DNA of 64,000 bases, taken from positions 1 through 64,000 of the forward strand of contig CBCTZG010000002.1 of NCBI GenBank assembly GCA_965151315.1. Direction: 5' to 3'. This document shows positions 7,074 through 14,323 of this stretch, piece after piece (the stretch's first letter is position 1; each line of letters opens with the position of its first letter). Origin of the DNA: Avimonoglobus sp965151315. Lineage in GTDB: Bacteria > Bacillota > Clostridia > UBA1381. Under the pieces are notes generated by a model. It worked only from the letters and a program-made list of their open reading frames with translations, did not search any database and had not been told where the DNA came from. The translations under genes and the position numbers were made by a program.

Positions 7074-8789
7074 ATGGCAAGTAATCAAGAGAAAAGGAGT
7101 GTGGCGATATACTCCCGAAAATCCAAATTTACAGGCAAGGGTGAAAGCATCGAAAATCAGATTGAGTTGTGCCGTCAGTACATTGCGCTTCATTTCCCCG
7201 AGATTGGTGAGGACGAAATTTACATTTATGAAGACGAGGGTTTTTCTGGCGGTAATACGCAAAGACCGCAGTTTATTAACATGATGAAAAAGGTGCGCGA
7301 GGGAGATATCCGTACCATCATCTGTTATCGGTTAGACCGTATCAGCCGTAACACAGGCGATTTTGCAAAACTCATTGACGAGCTGGATAAACGCAAAGTT
7401 GAATTTATTTCCATTCGGGATAATTTCGATACCACAAGTCCGACAGGCAGGGCAATGATGATGATGGTATCTGTATTTTCTCAGTTGGAGCGGGAAACGA
7501 TTGCAGAGCGTATACGGGACAATATGCACGAACTCGCTAAAACCGGCAGATGGCTCGGAGGAAACACGCCAACAGGCTACAAGAGCGAGAAAGTGGAAAA
7601 AACCACAACGGACGGGAAAACACGTTCATTATATAAATTAGATATGATCGAGCAGGAAGCAGAACTGATTCGATTGATTTTCAGCAAGTTTTTAGAGACA
7701 AACTCGCTTACCAAAACAGAAACATACTTGCTTGTTAACCATATCACTACAAAGAACGGAAAGAATTTTACAAGATTTACGATTAAATCCATTCTGCTAA
7801 ATCCTGTCTACATGGCGGCGGATATGGACGCATGGGAGTATTTCCGGCAGGCGGATATTGAAATTTATGCAGAGCAATCCGAATTTGACGGTACCTGCGG
7901 CATCATGGCTTATAACAAAACTTCACAGACCATTGGACGGGCAAACCAAATCAACGATATGGAAGAATGGATTGTTGCAGTTGGGAAACACAAGCCCATC
8001 ATCAGCGGGGCAGATTGGGTAAAGGTTCAAAAAATGCTGGGACAGAACAAGTCCAAATCCTACCGCAAGCCACGGAGCAATGTAGCTTTACTGTCGGGTT
8101 TGCTGTTCTGCGGAAAGTGCGGCGATTATATGCGCCCGAAGTTATCAAAACGAGTCAACAAAGACGGCGAACAAATTTACAGCTACCTTTGTCAGACCAA
8201 AGAGAAAAGCAGAATGCAGCTTTGCGACAGTAAAAATCCAAATGGTAACATTCTAGACGCTCTGGTTTGCGAGCATATTAAAAAACTGTCAAACGATTCC
8301 TCTGATTTTATCCGCCAGTTGGAAAAGGCGAAAAAGCAAATGAACGAAAGCGGACAGGAGTATGACAACCAGCTTGAGAATTGTAAAAAAGAATTAGCAG
8401 ATGTTGAAAAACAGATTAAAGCATTGGTTTCGGCATTGGCGCAGTCAGACGGTACGACCACCTATGAATATGTCAATCAGCAAATTGAAGAATTGCACCA
8501 GAAAAAGATAGGGATTGAAAATCGGATTGAAGAATTAAAATGCCTGACGCAAAATCACCAGTTGTCCGATAAAGAGTTTGACGTATTGCGGGATATGCTG
8601 TGTTCCTTTGCTGGTTCCTTTGAAACAATGAATATCGAAGAAAAACGTGCGGCGCTACGTACCTTTGTAAAAAAAGTAATATGGGACGGAAAGAACGCTC
8701 ATGTGTATTTATTTGGCGCAGATTCAGACAATATCGAGTATCCTGAAATCAATGGCGATGAAGAGCCGTTGGGAGGGGGTAGCAAATGA
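7074..8789 (+). CDS. large serine recombinase, probable excisionase/integrase of the sigK element (SpoIVCA-like)
   Basis: 571 residues; ATG at 7074 with TGGAGGA seven bases upstream. The N-terminal resolvase domain (about 9-155) has AIYSRKS with the likely catalytic Ser17, GESIENQ, YRLDRISRN and SQLERETIAERI. A recombinase domain (about 165-290) with NTPTGYK follows, then a zinc-ribbon domain starting LLFCGKCGDYMRP and a long coiled coil (about 410-495). This layout is that of large serine recombinases that integrate and excise elements at short att sites. The stop codon TGA (8787-8789) lies inside the AATGA core, directly on the junction with sigK. In sporulating relatives the equivalent enzyme acts only in the mother cell. 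Confidence 0.93.
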   Translation: MASNQEKRSVAIYSRKSKFTGKGESIENQIELCRQYIALHFPEIGEDEIYIYEDEGFSGGNTQRPQFINMMKKVREGDIRTIICYRLDRISRNTGDFAKLIDELDKRKVEFISIRDNFDTTSPTGRAMMMMVSVFSQLERETIAERIRDNMHELAKTGRWLGGNTPTGYKSEKVEKTTTDGKTRSLYKLDMIEQEAELIRLIFSKFLETNSLTKTETYLLVNHITTKNGKNFTRFTIKSILLNPVYMAADMDAWEYFRQADIEIYAEQSEFDGTCGIMAYNKTSQTIGRANQINDMEEWIVAVGKHKPIISGADWVKVQKMLGQNKSKSYRKPRSNVALLSGLLFCGKCGDYMRPKLSKRVNKDGEQIYSYLCQTKEKSRMQLCDSKNPNGNILDALVCEHIKKLSNDSSDFIRQLEKAKKQMNESGQEYDNQLENCKKELADVEKQIKALVSALAQSDGTTTYEYVNQQIEELHQKKIGIENRIEELKCLTQNHQLSDKEFDVLRDMLCSFAGSFETMNIEEKRAALRTFVKKVIWDGKNAHVYLFGADSDNIEYPEINGDEEPLGGGSK

Positions 8790-8799
8790 AGTTTTAATG
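8779..8799 (+). other. probable right attachment site of the sigK element
   Basis: The sigK frame becomes recognisable at AAT GAA GTT TTA ATG (N-E-V-L-M, 8785-8799), which in intact sigma-K is the conserved N-E-(I/V)-L-M. The pentamer AATGA (8785-8789) is the same short repeat I recall at the B. subtilis skin crossover. The sequence before it (GGGAGGGGGTAGC) encodes the recombinase C-terminus, not sigma-K. The partner site is outside the window. Confidence 0.7.
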
Positions 8800-9147
8800 G
8801 TTCTGCGGAGCAACAAAAAGCTCAGCAGTGAGATTTCCTTGGATGAATGTATCGGTACGGACAAGGAAGGCAACAACATGACATTTTCAGATATTTTGCC
8901 GGCGGACGCTGTGGACGTGATTGATGAGATTTCTACCAAAATGGATATCCAGAAGCTGTACCGGGCCATGGAAAAAACGCTGAAAAAAAGTGAAATTGAT
9001 ATTTTAAACTGGCGCTATGGATTAAATAATACGAAAAAAAAGACACAAAAGGAGATTGCGGATATTTTAGGAATTTCCAGGTCCTATGTTTCCCGGATCG
9101 AGAAACGGGCTCTGAAAAAGCTCCGTATGCAGTTTGAGGAAGATTAA
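8785..9147 (+). pseudogene. sigK: 3' half of sigK (sigma-K regions 3-4), split gene awaiting rearrangement
   Basis: 120 codons, open from the att core to a TAA at 9147, with no start of its own. NEVLM, EISLDECIGTDKEGN and SDIL match the end of sigma region 2 and region 3 of sporulation sigma factors; KTQKEIADILGISRSYVSRI is the region 4 helix-turn-helix. The DKEGN segment favours sigma-K over sigma-E. The first about 110 codons (the -10 binding region) are absent, as in the spoIIIC half of B. subtilis sigK. If the upstream element is excised in the mother cell, a full late-sporulation sigma factor would result. It is listed as a broken gene because it cannot work in the present arrangement; it may well be developmentally restored. 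Confidence 0.85.
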
Positions 9148-9164
9148 AACCCATCTGATATGAA

Positions 9165-9191
9165 AAAGGGCGGCCCAAAGGCCGTCCTTTT
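9165..9191. terminator. bidirectional terminator between sigK and mgtE
   Basis: GGGCGGCC (9168-9175) and GGCCGTCC (9180-9187) form a hairpin with one G-T pair, flanked by A-run and T-run, so it can serve both converging genes. Confidence 0.85.
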
Positions 9192-9206
9192 TATAGCTTT
9201 CTAAAT

Positions 9207-10553
9207 CTAAATATGCAGCAGCATAGATGCGATGTTGAAATAGATAATCAGGGATAACGCATCTACGATGGTCGTAATAAACGGGCTGGCCATCACCGCC
9301 GGGTCAAAGCCGATCTTTTTGGCCAAAAGCGGCAAGGTGCACCCAACAAGATTTGCCAGAAATACAGTAGTCATTAGCGTCAGACCAACAACCAGAGCGA
9401 CCATGATCGAGACATCCGCCCGGTTGAAGATCAGAAGTTTAACAAAATAGGCCGTACCCAATGCCAGGCCGCAGAGAACAGCGACCCGGAGCTCCTTCCA
9501 CATAATCCGGAAAATATCCCGGAACGCGATTTCACCTAATGAAATACCGCGGATGACGGTTACAGAGCTTTGGCTGCCGGCATTGCCGGCAGTGTCCATG
9601 AACATGGGAATAAAGGTAGTCAGGATCATGACCTGGGCTAAAGCGTCCTCAAAGGTTTTAATGATATGGCCCGTAAAGGTGGCGGAGATCATTAAAAGGA
9701 GCAGCCAGGGGATCCGTTTTTTCCAGGTTTCCAACACGCCGGTCTTCATATAGGGCTTATCCGTCGGCGTGATCGCCGCCATCATTTCAAAGTCTTCGCT
9801 GTTTTCTTCCTGGATAACGTCGATGGCGTCGTCTACGGTAATTATGCCTACCAGCCGTTTCTCATTGTCCACCACGGGCAAGGCTAAAAAGTCATATTTG
9901 TTAAATTGCCGGGCAACGTCTTCCTGGTCATCTAACGTATTGACGTAAATAATGTTCTGTTCCATAATATCCCCGATTTTGCAGGAATAGTCCGAAAGCA
10001 GAAGGTCTTTTACAGATACAAGCCCCAACAGAACCCGGTTGGGATCCGTGACATAGCAGGTATAAATGGTTTCTTTATCCACGCCGGTCCGGCGGATCCG
10101 GGTGAACGCGTCCTTGACCGTCATATCTTTTTTCAAATCCACATATTCGATGGTCATGATGCTGCCGGCGGAATCTTTTGGATATTGCAAAATGGCGTTG
10201 ATTCCAGCCCGGACATCCGGATCGGAATGCCGAATAATCCGTTTAACTACATTGGCGGGCATTTCTTCGATAATATCTACGGTATCGTCCAAGTACAGCT
10301 CATCTAATACGTCCTTTAGCTCCGTATCACTGAACCCATCGATCAAGAGCTCCTGCATATCCGAACTGAGTTCTACAAATACCTCCGCCGCCTGTTCCTT
10401 AGGCAGCAGCCGGAATAACAGCGGCAGTGTCCAGGAGGGTAGATCGTCAAAGAGGATGGCGATGTCTGCGGGTGGAGTATCCATTAAATCTTTGCGCAGG
10501 GCCTGGTAATTTTTCTCTTCTAAAAGAGAAAGTAATGCTTTTGTGTTTTCCAT
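9207..10553 (-). CDS. mgtE: MgtE magnesium transporter
   Basis: 448 residues. The N-terminal superhelical domain (1 to about 125) with DLPSWTLPLLFRLLP and LDDTVDIIEEMPANVV, the paired CBS domains (about 130-255, MTIEYVDLKKDMTVKDAF and LPVVDNEKRLVGIITVDDAIDVI), the plug helix and five C-terminal membrane helices (about 285-448) are all present. Conserved pore residues lie in FMDTAGNAGSQSS and ASPFITTIVDALS. MgtE is a dimeric, magnesium-gated Mg2+ channel at the cell membrane. It starts 174 bases downstream of the PBP gene on the same strand and has a structured leader, so it may be separately regulated. Confidence 0.96.
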   Translation of the reverse strand: MENTKALLSLLEEKNYQALRKDLMDTPPADIAILFDDLPSWTLPLLFRLLPKEQAAEVFVELSSDMQELLIDGFSDTELKDVLDELYLDDTVDIIEEMPANVVKRIIRHSDPDVRAGINAILQYPKDSAGSIMTIEYVDLKKDMTVKDAFTRIRRTGVDKETIYTCYVTDPNRVLLGLVSVKDLLLSDYSCKIGDIMEQNIIYVNTLDDQEDVARQFNKYDFLALPVVDNEKRLVGIITVDDAIDVIQEENSEDFEMMAAITPTDKPYMKTGVLETWKKRIPWLLLLMISATFTGHIIKTFEDALAQVMILTTFIPMFMDTAGNAGSQSSVTVIRGISLGEIAFRDIFRIMWKELRVAVLCGLALGTAYFVKLLIFNRADVSIMVALVVGLTLMTTVFLANLVGCTLPLLAKKIGFDPAVMASPFITTIVDALSLIIYFNIASMLLHI

Positions 10554-10610
10554 ATCAATCTCTCCTCACTTTCTGCTGTGAGGCGGAAAAACGCTTAACG
10601 AACGGGTGTG

Positions 10611-10663
10611 GGCACAAAAAGGTGTCCTGTATTCCATAAGCGCCGCCCGCCAGGTTTTGTGCC
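10611..10663 (-). promoter_or_regulatory. structured leader upstream of mgtE
   Basis: Read on the minus strand, GGCACAAAA (10663-10655) and TTTTGTGCC (10619-10611) form a perfect nine-base stem closing a 35-base GC-rich interior. It lies about 60 bases before the mgtE start. The conserved boxes of the M-box magnesium riboswitch were not recognised, so it is either an unrelated leader structure or part of the PBP 3' end. Confidence 0.4.
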
Positions 10664-10727
10664 GGTACAACTTCCTGTGTCCACTTCGTTCACTTCCTTT
10701 TCAATAGTTTTTGCTAGAATGGTTTAA

Positions 10728-13229
10728 TTATTCATCTAAAGAAATCACGTCATCGTCAGAGGCTGCGCCGTCATTTTTTGGATTTGCTGTAGGCCGCTGG
10801 GGTACTTCCGGTTCATCGTCCTCTGGGGTGGGCCTCCTGGTGGGAGCAGGTTCCTGGGTGGCCGGCGGCTGTGTGCGGCCGCCGGTTTCCGAATCGCTGC
10901 TGCCATCCCCGTCAATATTCGTCGGCGGCTGGGTGACGGCAGGATCCTCAGTGCTATCTGCATCTGGATCCTGGGTTTCCGGCGGGGACGTAGACGGGTC
11001 GTCATCGTCGCCGCTGGTATTGCTGCTTGGCCGTCTTGTAGAGCTGCCGGAGCTGCCGGAGCCGCCGCCGGCGGGGCCTACCCGATTATTACAATATTTA
11101 GTCGGCTCTGTGCCGTCCTCAAAATATTCATATTTCGCATAGTCGCAGCCTTTAGAAGCTAGATTCCCGGTACTGGTGCAGATCAAAACCCGTTTGGCGC
11201 TGTCCGGCGGGGTAAATTCCCTGCCCTCCAGGCCGTCATGTACTCGATCCATGACCATTTTCCAAATCTGTACCGGCGCGCTGGAGCTAACGCCCTGCTT
11301 CGCCACAGAAGCCGGCTGGTCAAAGCCCAGCCATACGGCGCCCACATAATAAGGGGTATAGCCAATAAACCACTTGTCCTTATCCTCATTGGTTGTTCCT
11401 GTTTTGCCGCTGACCTGCATATTGCTCATTTTCGCCCGTCTCCCGGTACCGCTGGACCCTTCCACAACGGATCTAAGCAGGTCAGTCATGATAAAGGCGG
11501 TGGAGTCCTTAATAGCCCGGGTTGGATTACCGTCCTTTTCCAAAAGCACCTTACCGGTATTATCCACGACCTTTGTATAAGAGTGGGGCTTGATATATGT
11601 CCCGCCGTTGGCGAACACGGAATAAGCCGCCGCCATTTCCTGGACGGAAACGCCATTGGTCAGGCCGCCCAGCCCCAGCGGGCTCAGATCCCGGTCAGAG
11701 TCTTTGATGGTCGTAAAGTGATATTTATTCACCATATAGTCATAGGCGGTATCTACGCCCAGCTCCTGGAGCGCCCGGACAGCCGCTGTATTCGAGGAAA
11801 CTTCCAGTGCCCGGCGGATAGGGATATTGCCTTTGTAGCCGCTGTAAGCATTTTTCGGCGACCAGTCGCCGATGGTTAGCTTTTCGTCCTTTACGATAGA
11901 AGCTGCGGTCATTTTGCCGGTATCTATGGCTGGTGAGTAAACGCTCAGGGGCTTAATCGAGGAGCCGGGCTGGCGGATGGTCTGGGTAGCCCGGTTGAGC
12001 CCGCGGCTTTCCGTCTTTTCTCCGATGCCGCCTACCATACCTTTGATTTCGCCGTTATAAGGATCCATAATAACCATGCCGGACTGCAGCGGTGTCTTGG
12101 TATTTGGGAAATTCCCGCGATCCTCGTAAACAGCCTCCAGATCTTCTTGGATATCCGGGTCCATCGTACTGTAGATCTTCAGACCGCCGTTTAAGACCAC
12201 CTGCTTGGCATAGGTGTCAGAGTACCCCTTTTCTGTTTGCAGATCCGCGATTACCTCGTTAATGACGTTGTCTACAAAATAAGAGTAAATTTTAGCCCGG
12301 ATCTCTGTGTAGCTGGAATTTAGATTCAGCGGAGAACCGGAGGCGTCCTTGTAGTCCTGTTCGGATATTTTCCCTAGGTCATACATTTTTTTCAGGACGA
12401 TATTGCGCTTTTCTAAAGCGTTTTCCGGATTTTTTAACGGGTCGTAATAGGACGGCCGCTGGGTGATGCCGGCGATCATCGCCGCCTCGGGCAGCGTCAG
12501 TTCCATGGCGGTTTTACTGAAATAGACGTTGGCGGCGGCTTCCACGCCGTAGCAGCCATTTGCCAGAAACACCAGATTCAGGTAAGTCGTTAGGATCTCA
12601 TCCTTAGAAAGCTGTTTTTCCAGGGCGATTGCCCGCATCATTTCCTTCACCTTCCGGATGGGCGTCCTGTCCTTCTCCATAGTAATGTTTTTAATGACCT
12701 GCTGCGTCAGGGTGCTTCCGCCATAAGAGGCGTAGCCAAAACCAAGCTTTTCCTTCACCCAGCCTAAAAACGCGCCGGCAGTCCGTTTGATATCCACGCC
12801 GTTGTGTTTATAAAAGCGTTCGTCCTCAATCGAAACAATGGCATCCTTCAAGACCTGCGGTATTTGGCTAGAATCCAGCCAGATCCGGTTTTCGTCATCA
12901 AATAGCTTTTCCAGCTCGTAGGAATTGCCGTCGCTGTCTGTATAGTAAACAAAGGATGAATAATTGATCGCTAAGTTTTGGACATTCATATCCTTGATTT
13001 CTTTTTCGATCGATAAATACATGCCGGTCCCAACGCCCAGTCCGGTGACTAGAGAAAGGAAAACCACAATCAGCACGGCGTTGCGGATACCCCGCAGAAC
13101 CTTATGCTGCTTTTTTTCTTTCTGCTTTTTTGGCCTGGGCTCTGCCGGCGACGCTTGTTTTCTAGGTACTTTTTTGAATAGTGCTTTGCCTGGAATTGCT
13201 TTTTCCGGCCTTGCTCTTTTTCGCTTCAA
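10728..13229 (-). CDS. class A penicillin-binding protein (bifunctional glycosyltransferase/transpeptidase)
   Basis: 833 residues from a TTG start at 13229, placed by AGGAGGG six bases upstream. A basic cytoplasmic tail (1-45) and one membrane helix (about 47-72) precede a GT51 glycosyltransferase with catalytic Glu135 in IEDERFYKHNG and the motif GGSTLTQQ. The transpeptidase domain has SxxK at Ser423 to Lys426, SSN at 478-480 and KTGT at 609-612. It polymerises and crosslinks peptidoglycan outside the membrane. The last about 115 residues are a Ser/Pro/Thr/Asp-rich disordered tail. Resembles PBP1A/PonA; the exact orthologue is not certain. Confidence 0.95.
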   Translation of the reverse strand: MKRKRARPEKAIPGKALFKKVPRKQASPAEPRPKKQKEKKQHKVLRGIRNAVLIVVFLSLVTGLGVGTGMYLSIEKEIKDMNVQNLAINYSSFVYYTDSDGNSYELEKLFDDENRIWLDSSQIPQVLKDAIVSIEDERFYKHNGVDIKRTAGAFLGWVKEKLGFGYASYGGSTLTQQVIKNITMEKDRTPIRKVKEMMRAIALEKQLSKDEILTTYLNLVFLANGCYGVEAAANVYFSKTAMELTLPEAAMIAGITQRPSYYDPLKNPENALEKRNIVLKKMYDLGKISEQDYKDASGSPLNLNSSYTEIRAKIYSYFVDNVINEVIADLQTEKGYSDTYAKQVVLNGGLKIYSTMDPDIQEDLEAVYEDRGNFPNTKTPLQSGMVIMDPYNGEIKGMVGGIGEKTESRGLNRATQTIRQPGSSIKPLSVYSPAIDTGKMTAASIVKDEKLTIGDWSPKNAYSGYKGNIPIRRALEVSSNTAAVRALQELGVDTAYDYMVNKYHFTTIKDSDRDLSPLGLGGLTNGVSVQEMAAAYSVFANGGTYIKPHSYTKVVDNTGKVLLEKDGNPTRAIKDSTAFIMTDLLRSVVEGSSGTGRRAKMSNMQVSGKTGTTNEDKDKWFIGYTPYYVGAVWLGFDQPASVAKQGVSSSAPVQIWKMVMDRVHDGLEGREFTPPDSAKRVLICTSTGNLASKGCDYAKYEYFEDGTEPTKYCNNRVGPAGGGSGSSGSSTRRPSSNTSGDDDDPSTSPPETQDPDADSTEDPAVTQPPTNIDGDGSSDSETGGRTQPPATQEPAPTRRPTPEDDEPEVPQRPTANPKNDGAASDDDVISLDE

Positions 13230-13301
13230 GAGAATCCCTCCTGTTTGTTCAGGTAATCTATAGCATTATCACATTTTCAAACTCGAATACATACCCTATT
13301 T

Positions 13302-13330
13302 ATTATAGTACAAAATGCTGGAATTTGCAA
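13302..13330 (-). promoter_or_regulatory. promoter for the class A PBP gene
   Basis: On the minus strand TTGCAA (13330-13325) and TATAAT (13307-13302) are 17 bases apart, about 70 bases before the PBP start. Confidence 0.65.
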
Positions 13331-13422
13331 CATGAAATTGAAAAAACAATTTTATGAATAAACCGGGAGTTTTTTGGAAAAAATTATGCCAAAGGAATAA
13401 AAATGGAAAGGATTGGAGCGAG

Positions 13423-13836
13423 ATGGACGAAAACAAAAAATATATCAATAAAAAAGCTTTGCGGGTTTTACTGGGCACAGGGCTGATTGCGGCAGGCCTG
13501 CTGATAGGACTTTTGCTGGGCAGGACGGAACAGCCCGCGGCGCCAAACCAGACCGCGGAAAGGACGCCCCCGCCAGCAGTTGAAATTTACAGCCCCGCCA
13601 CACCGGAAATCGAGGAGCCTACCGCCACGCCGTATGTGGGCATATATTATTTCCTGCAGGCCCAGGAGGAGGAGCTCCGGCTTTATGAAGTGGACGGGGA
13701 AAACCGACGGCTCATTAAAAAAGCTCCGGTGGATACCAGCATGTTTCCAGCGGCGGACCGAACCATGCTGGAAGAAGGAATTCAGCTTTTGAACCTGGAG
13801 GAAAGTGTGCAGTATTTTGAGGATTTTACCAGTTAA
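13423..13836 (+). CDS. membrane-anchored protein with a BofC-like C-terminal domain
   Basis: 137 residues, ATG at 13423 after GGAG. One membrane helix (about residues 14-33, LGTGLIAAGLLIGLLLG) is followed by a Pro/Thr/Glu-rich linker and a C-terminal domain of about 60 residues with YYFLQAQEEELRLYEVDGEN, MLEEGIQLLNLEE and a terminal EDFTS. The pattern of a short sheet, then LPxxDxxxLxxGI and E-D-x-T-S, resembles the C-terminal domain of BofC, a forespore protein that restrains the SpoIVB protease before pro-sigma-K processing. Homology is by eye only. It stands alone between the PBP and groESL, ending at an AT-rich terminator. Confidence 0.6.
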   Translation: MDENKKYINKKALRVLLGTGLIAAGLLIGLLLGRTEQPAAPNQTAERTPPPAVEIYSPATPEIEEPTATPYVGIYYFLQAQEEELRLYEVDGENRRLIKKAPVDTSMFPAADRTMLEEGIQLLNLEESVQYFEDFTS

Positions 13837-13881
13837 ATAGAAAATCAAAGAATATAGGCAAAAAAGTGAGATAATCAAAGA

Positions 13882-13916
13882 AAATGCAATGTATTTTAAT
13901 ATTATTGCATTTTTTG
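13882..13916 (+). terminator. AT-rich intrinsic terminator after the BofC-like gene
   Basis: AAATGCAAT (13882-13890) pairs with ATTGCATTT (13904-13912) and is followed by T residues. Confidence 0.65.
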
Positions 13917-13930
13917 ATTGCAAGGAATAT

Positions 13931-13958
13931 TTGCCTATATTGGGAAAAAGGTTATAAT
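13931..13958 (+). promoter_or_regulatory. promoter of groESL
   Basis: TTGCCT (13931-13936) and TATAAT (13953-13958) are 16 bases apart, with CIRCE starting five bases downstream. The -35 region lies in one arm of a 12-base inverted repeat (13851-13862 with 13930-13941). Confidence 0.8.
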
Positions 13959-13962
13959 AATA

Positions 13963-13989
13963 TTAGCACTCGATGAGAGAGAGTGCTAA
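13963..13989 (+). promoter_or_regulatory. CIRCE operator (HrcA binding site)
   Basis: TTAGCACTC, nine bases, GAGTGCTAA: a perfect CIRCE element directly after the groE -10 box. HrcA binds it and represses the chaperonin operon until heat or misfolded protein occupies GroEL. Confidence 0.98.
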
Positions 13990-14015
13990 CAAAAAACTGC
14001 GAGGAGGAGTTATTT

Positions 14016-14303
14016 ATGAATATTAAGCCATTGGCAGACCGGGTTGTGATCAAAAAGCTGGAAGCGGAAGAGACCACAAAGGGTGGGATCATCCTGTCCA
14101 GCGCGGCCCAGGAAAAGCCCCAGGTCGTTGAAGTCGTTGCTGTCGGCCCCGGCGGCGTGGTAGACGGGAAAGAGATCGTTATGGAAGTCAAGGTAGGCGA
14201 CCGTGTATTGATTTCTAAGTACGCGGGTACAGAGGTCAAGCTGGACGACGAAGAGTATACCATTCTTCGCCAGAGTGACATCCTGGCCACAGTGAATGAA
14301 TAA
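14016..14303 (+). CDS. groES: co-chaperonin GroES
   Basis: 95 residues, ATG at 14016 after GAGGAGG. KPLADRVVIKKLEAEETTKGGI begins the GroES beta-barrel and the mobile loop that contacts GroEL, and the protein ends in YTILRQSDILATVNE. It forms the heptameric lid of the chaperonin. It is followed 20 bases later by groEL and is controlled by the CIRCE operator and promoter directly upstream. Confidence 0.98.
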   Translation: MNIKPLADRVVIKKLEAEETTKGGIILSSAAQEKPQVVEVVAVGPGGVVDGKEIVMEVKVGDRVLISKYAGTEVKLDDEEYTILRQSDILATVNE

Positions 14304-14323
14304 TTGCAGGAGGTTGAGAAGAT

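Larger units (their letters stand above)
1..8789. mobile_element. skin-like element interrupting sigK (right part; left end outside window)
   Basis: A large serine recombinase (7074-8789) ends exactly where the reading frame for the C-terminal half of sigma-K begins (8785). The DNA to the left is visibly AT-richer than the DNA to the right and carries unrelated accessory genes. In Bacillus subtilis and Clostridioides difficile sigK is split by a skin element that a serine recombinase removes in the mother cell; the arrangement here matches one end of such an element. The 5' half of sigK is not in the window, so the left boundary is unknown and the extent given is a minimum. It is an inference that every gene from 1 to 8789 is cargo. 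Confidence 0.72.

Noticed and set aside
8701..8784. N-terminal extension of the sigK 3' frame
   Set aside because: These codons lie in another frame of the recombinase and do not resemble sigma-K; similarity begins at N-E-V-L-M.
10554..10727. M-box magnesium riboswitch before mgtE
   Set aside because: Conserved M-box segments were not recognised; kept only as an unassigned structured leader.
11238..11879. 213-codon plus-strand open frame inside the PBP gene
   Set aside because: It is the antisense shadow of the transpeptidase domain in GC-rich DNA, with no start signal.
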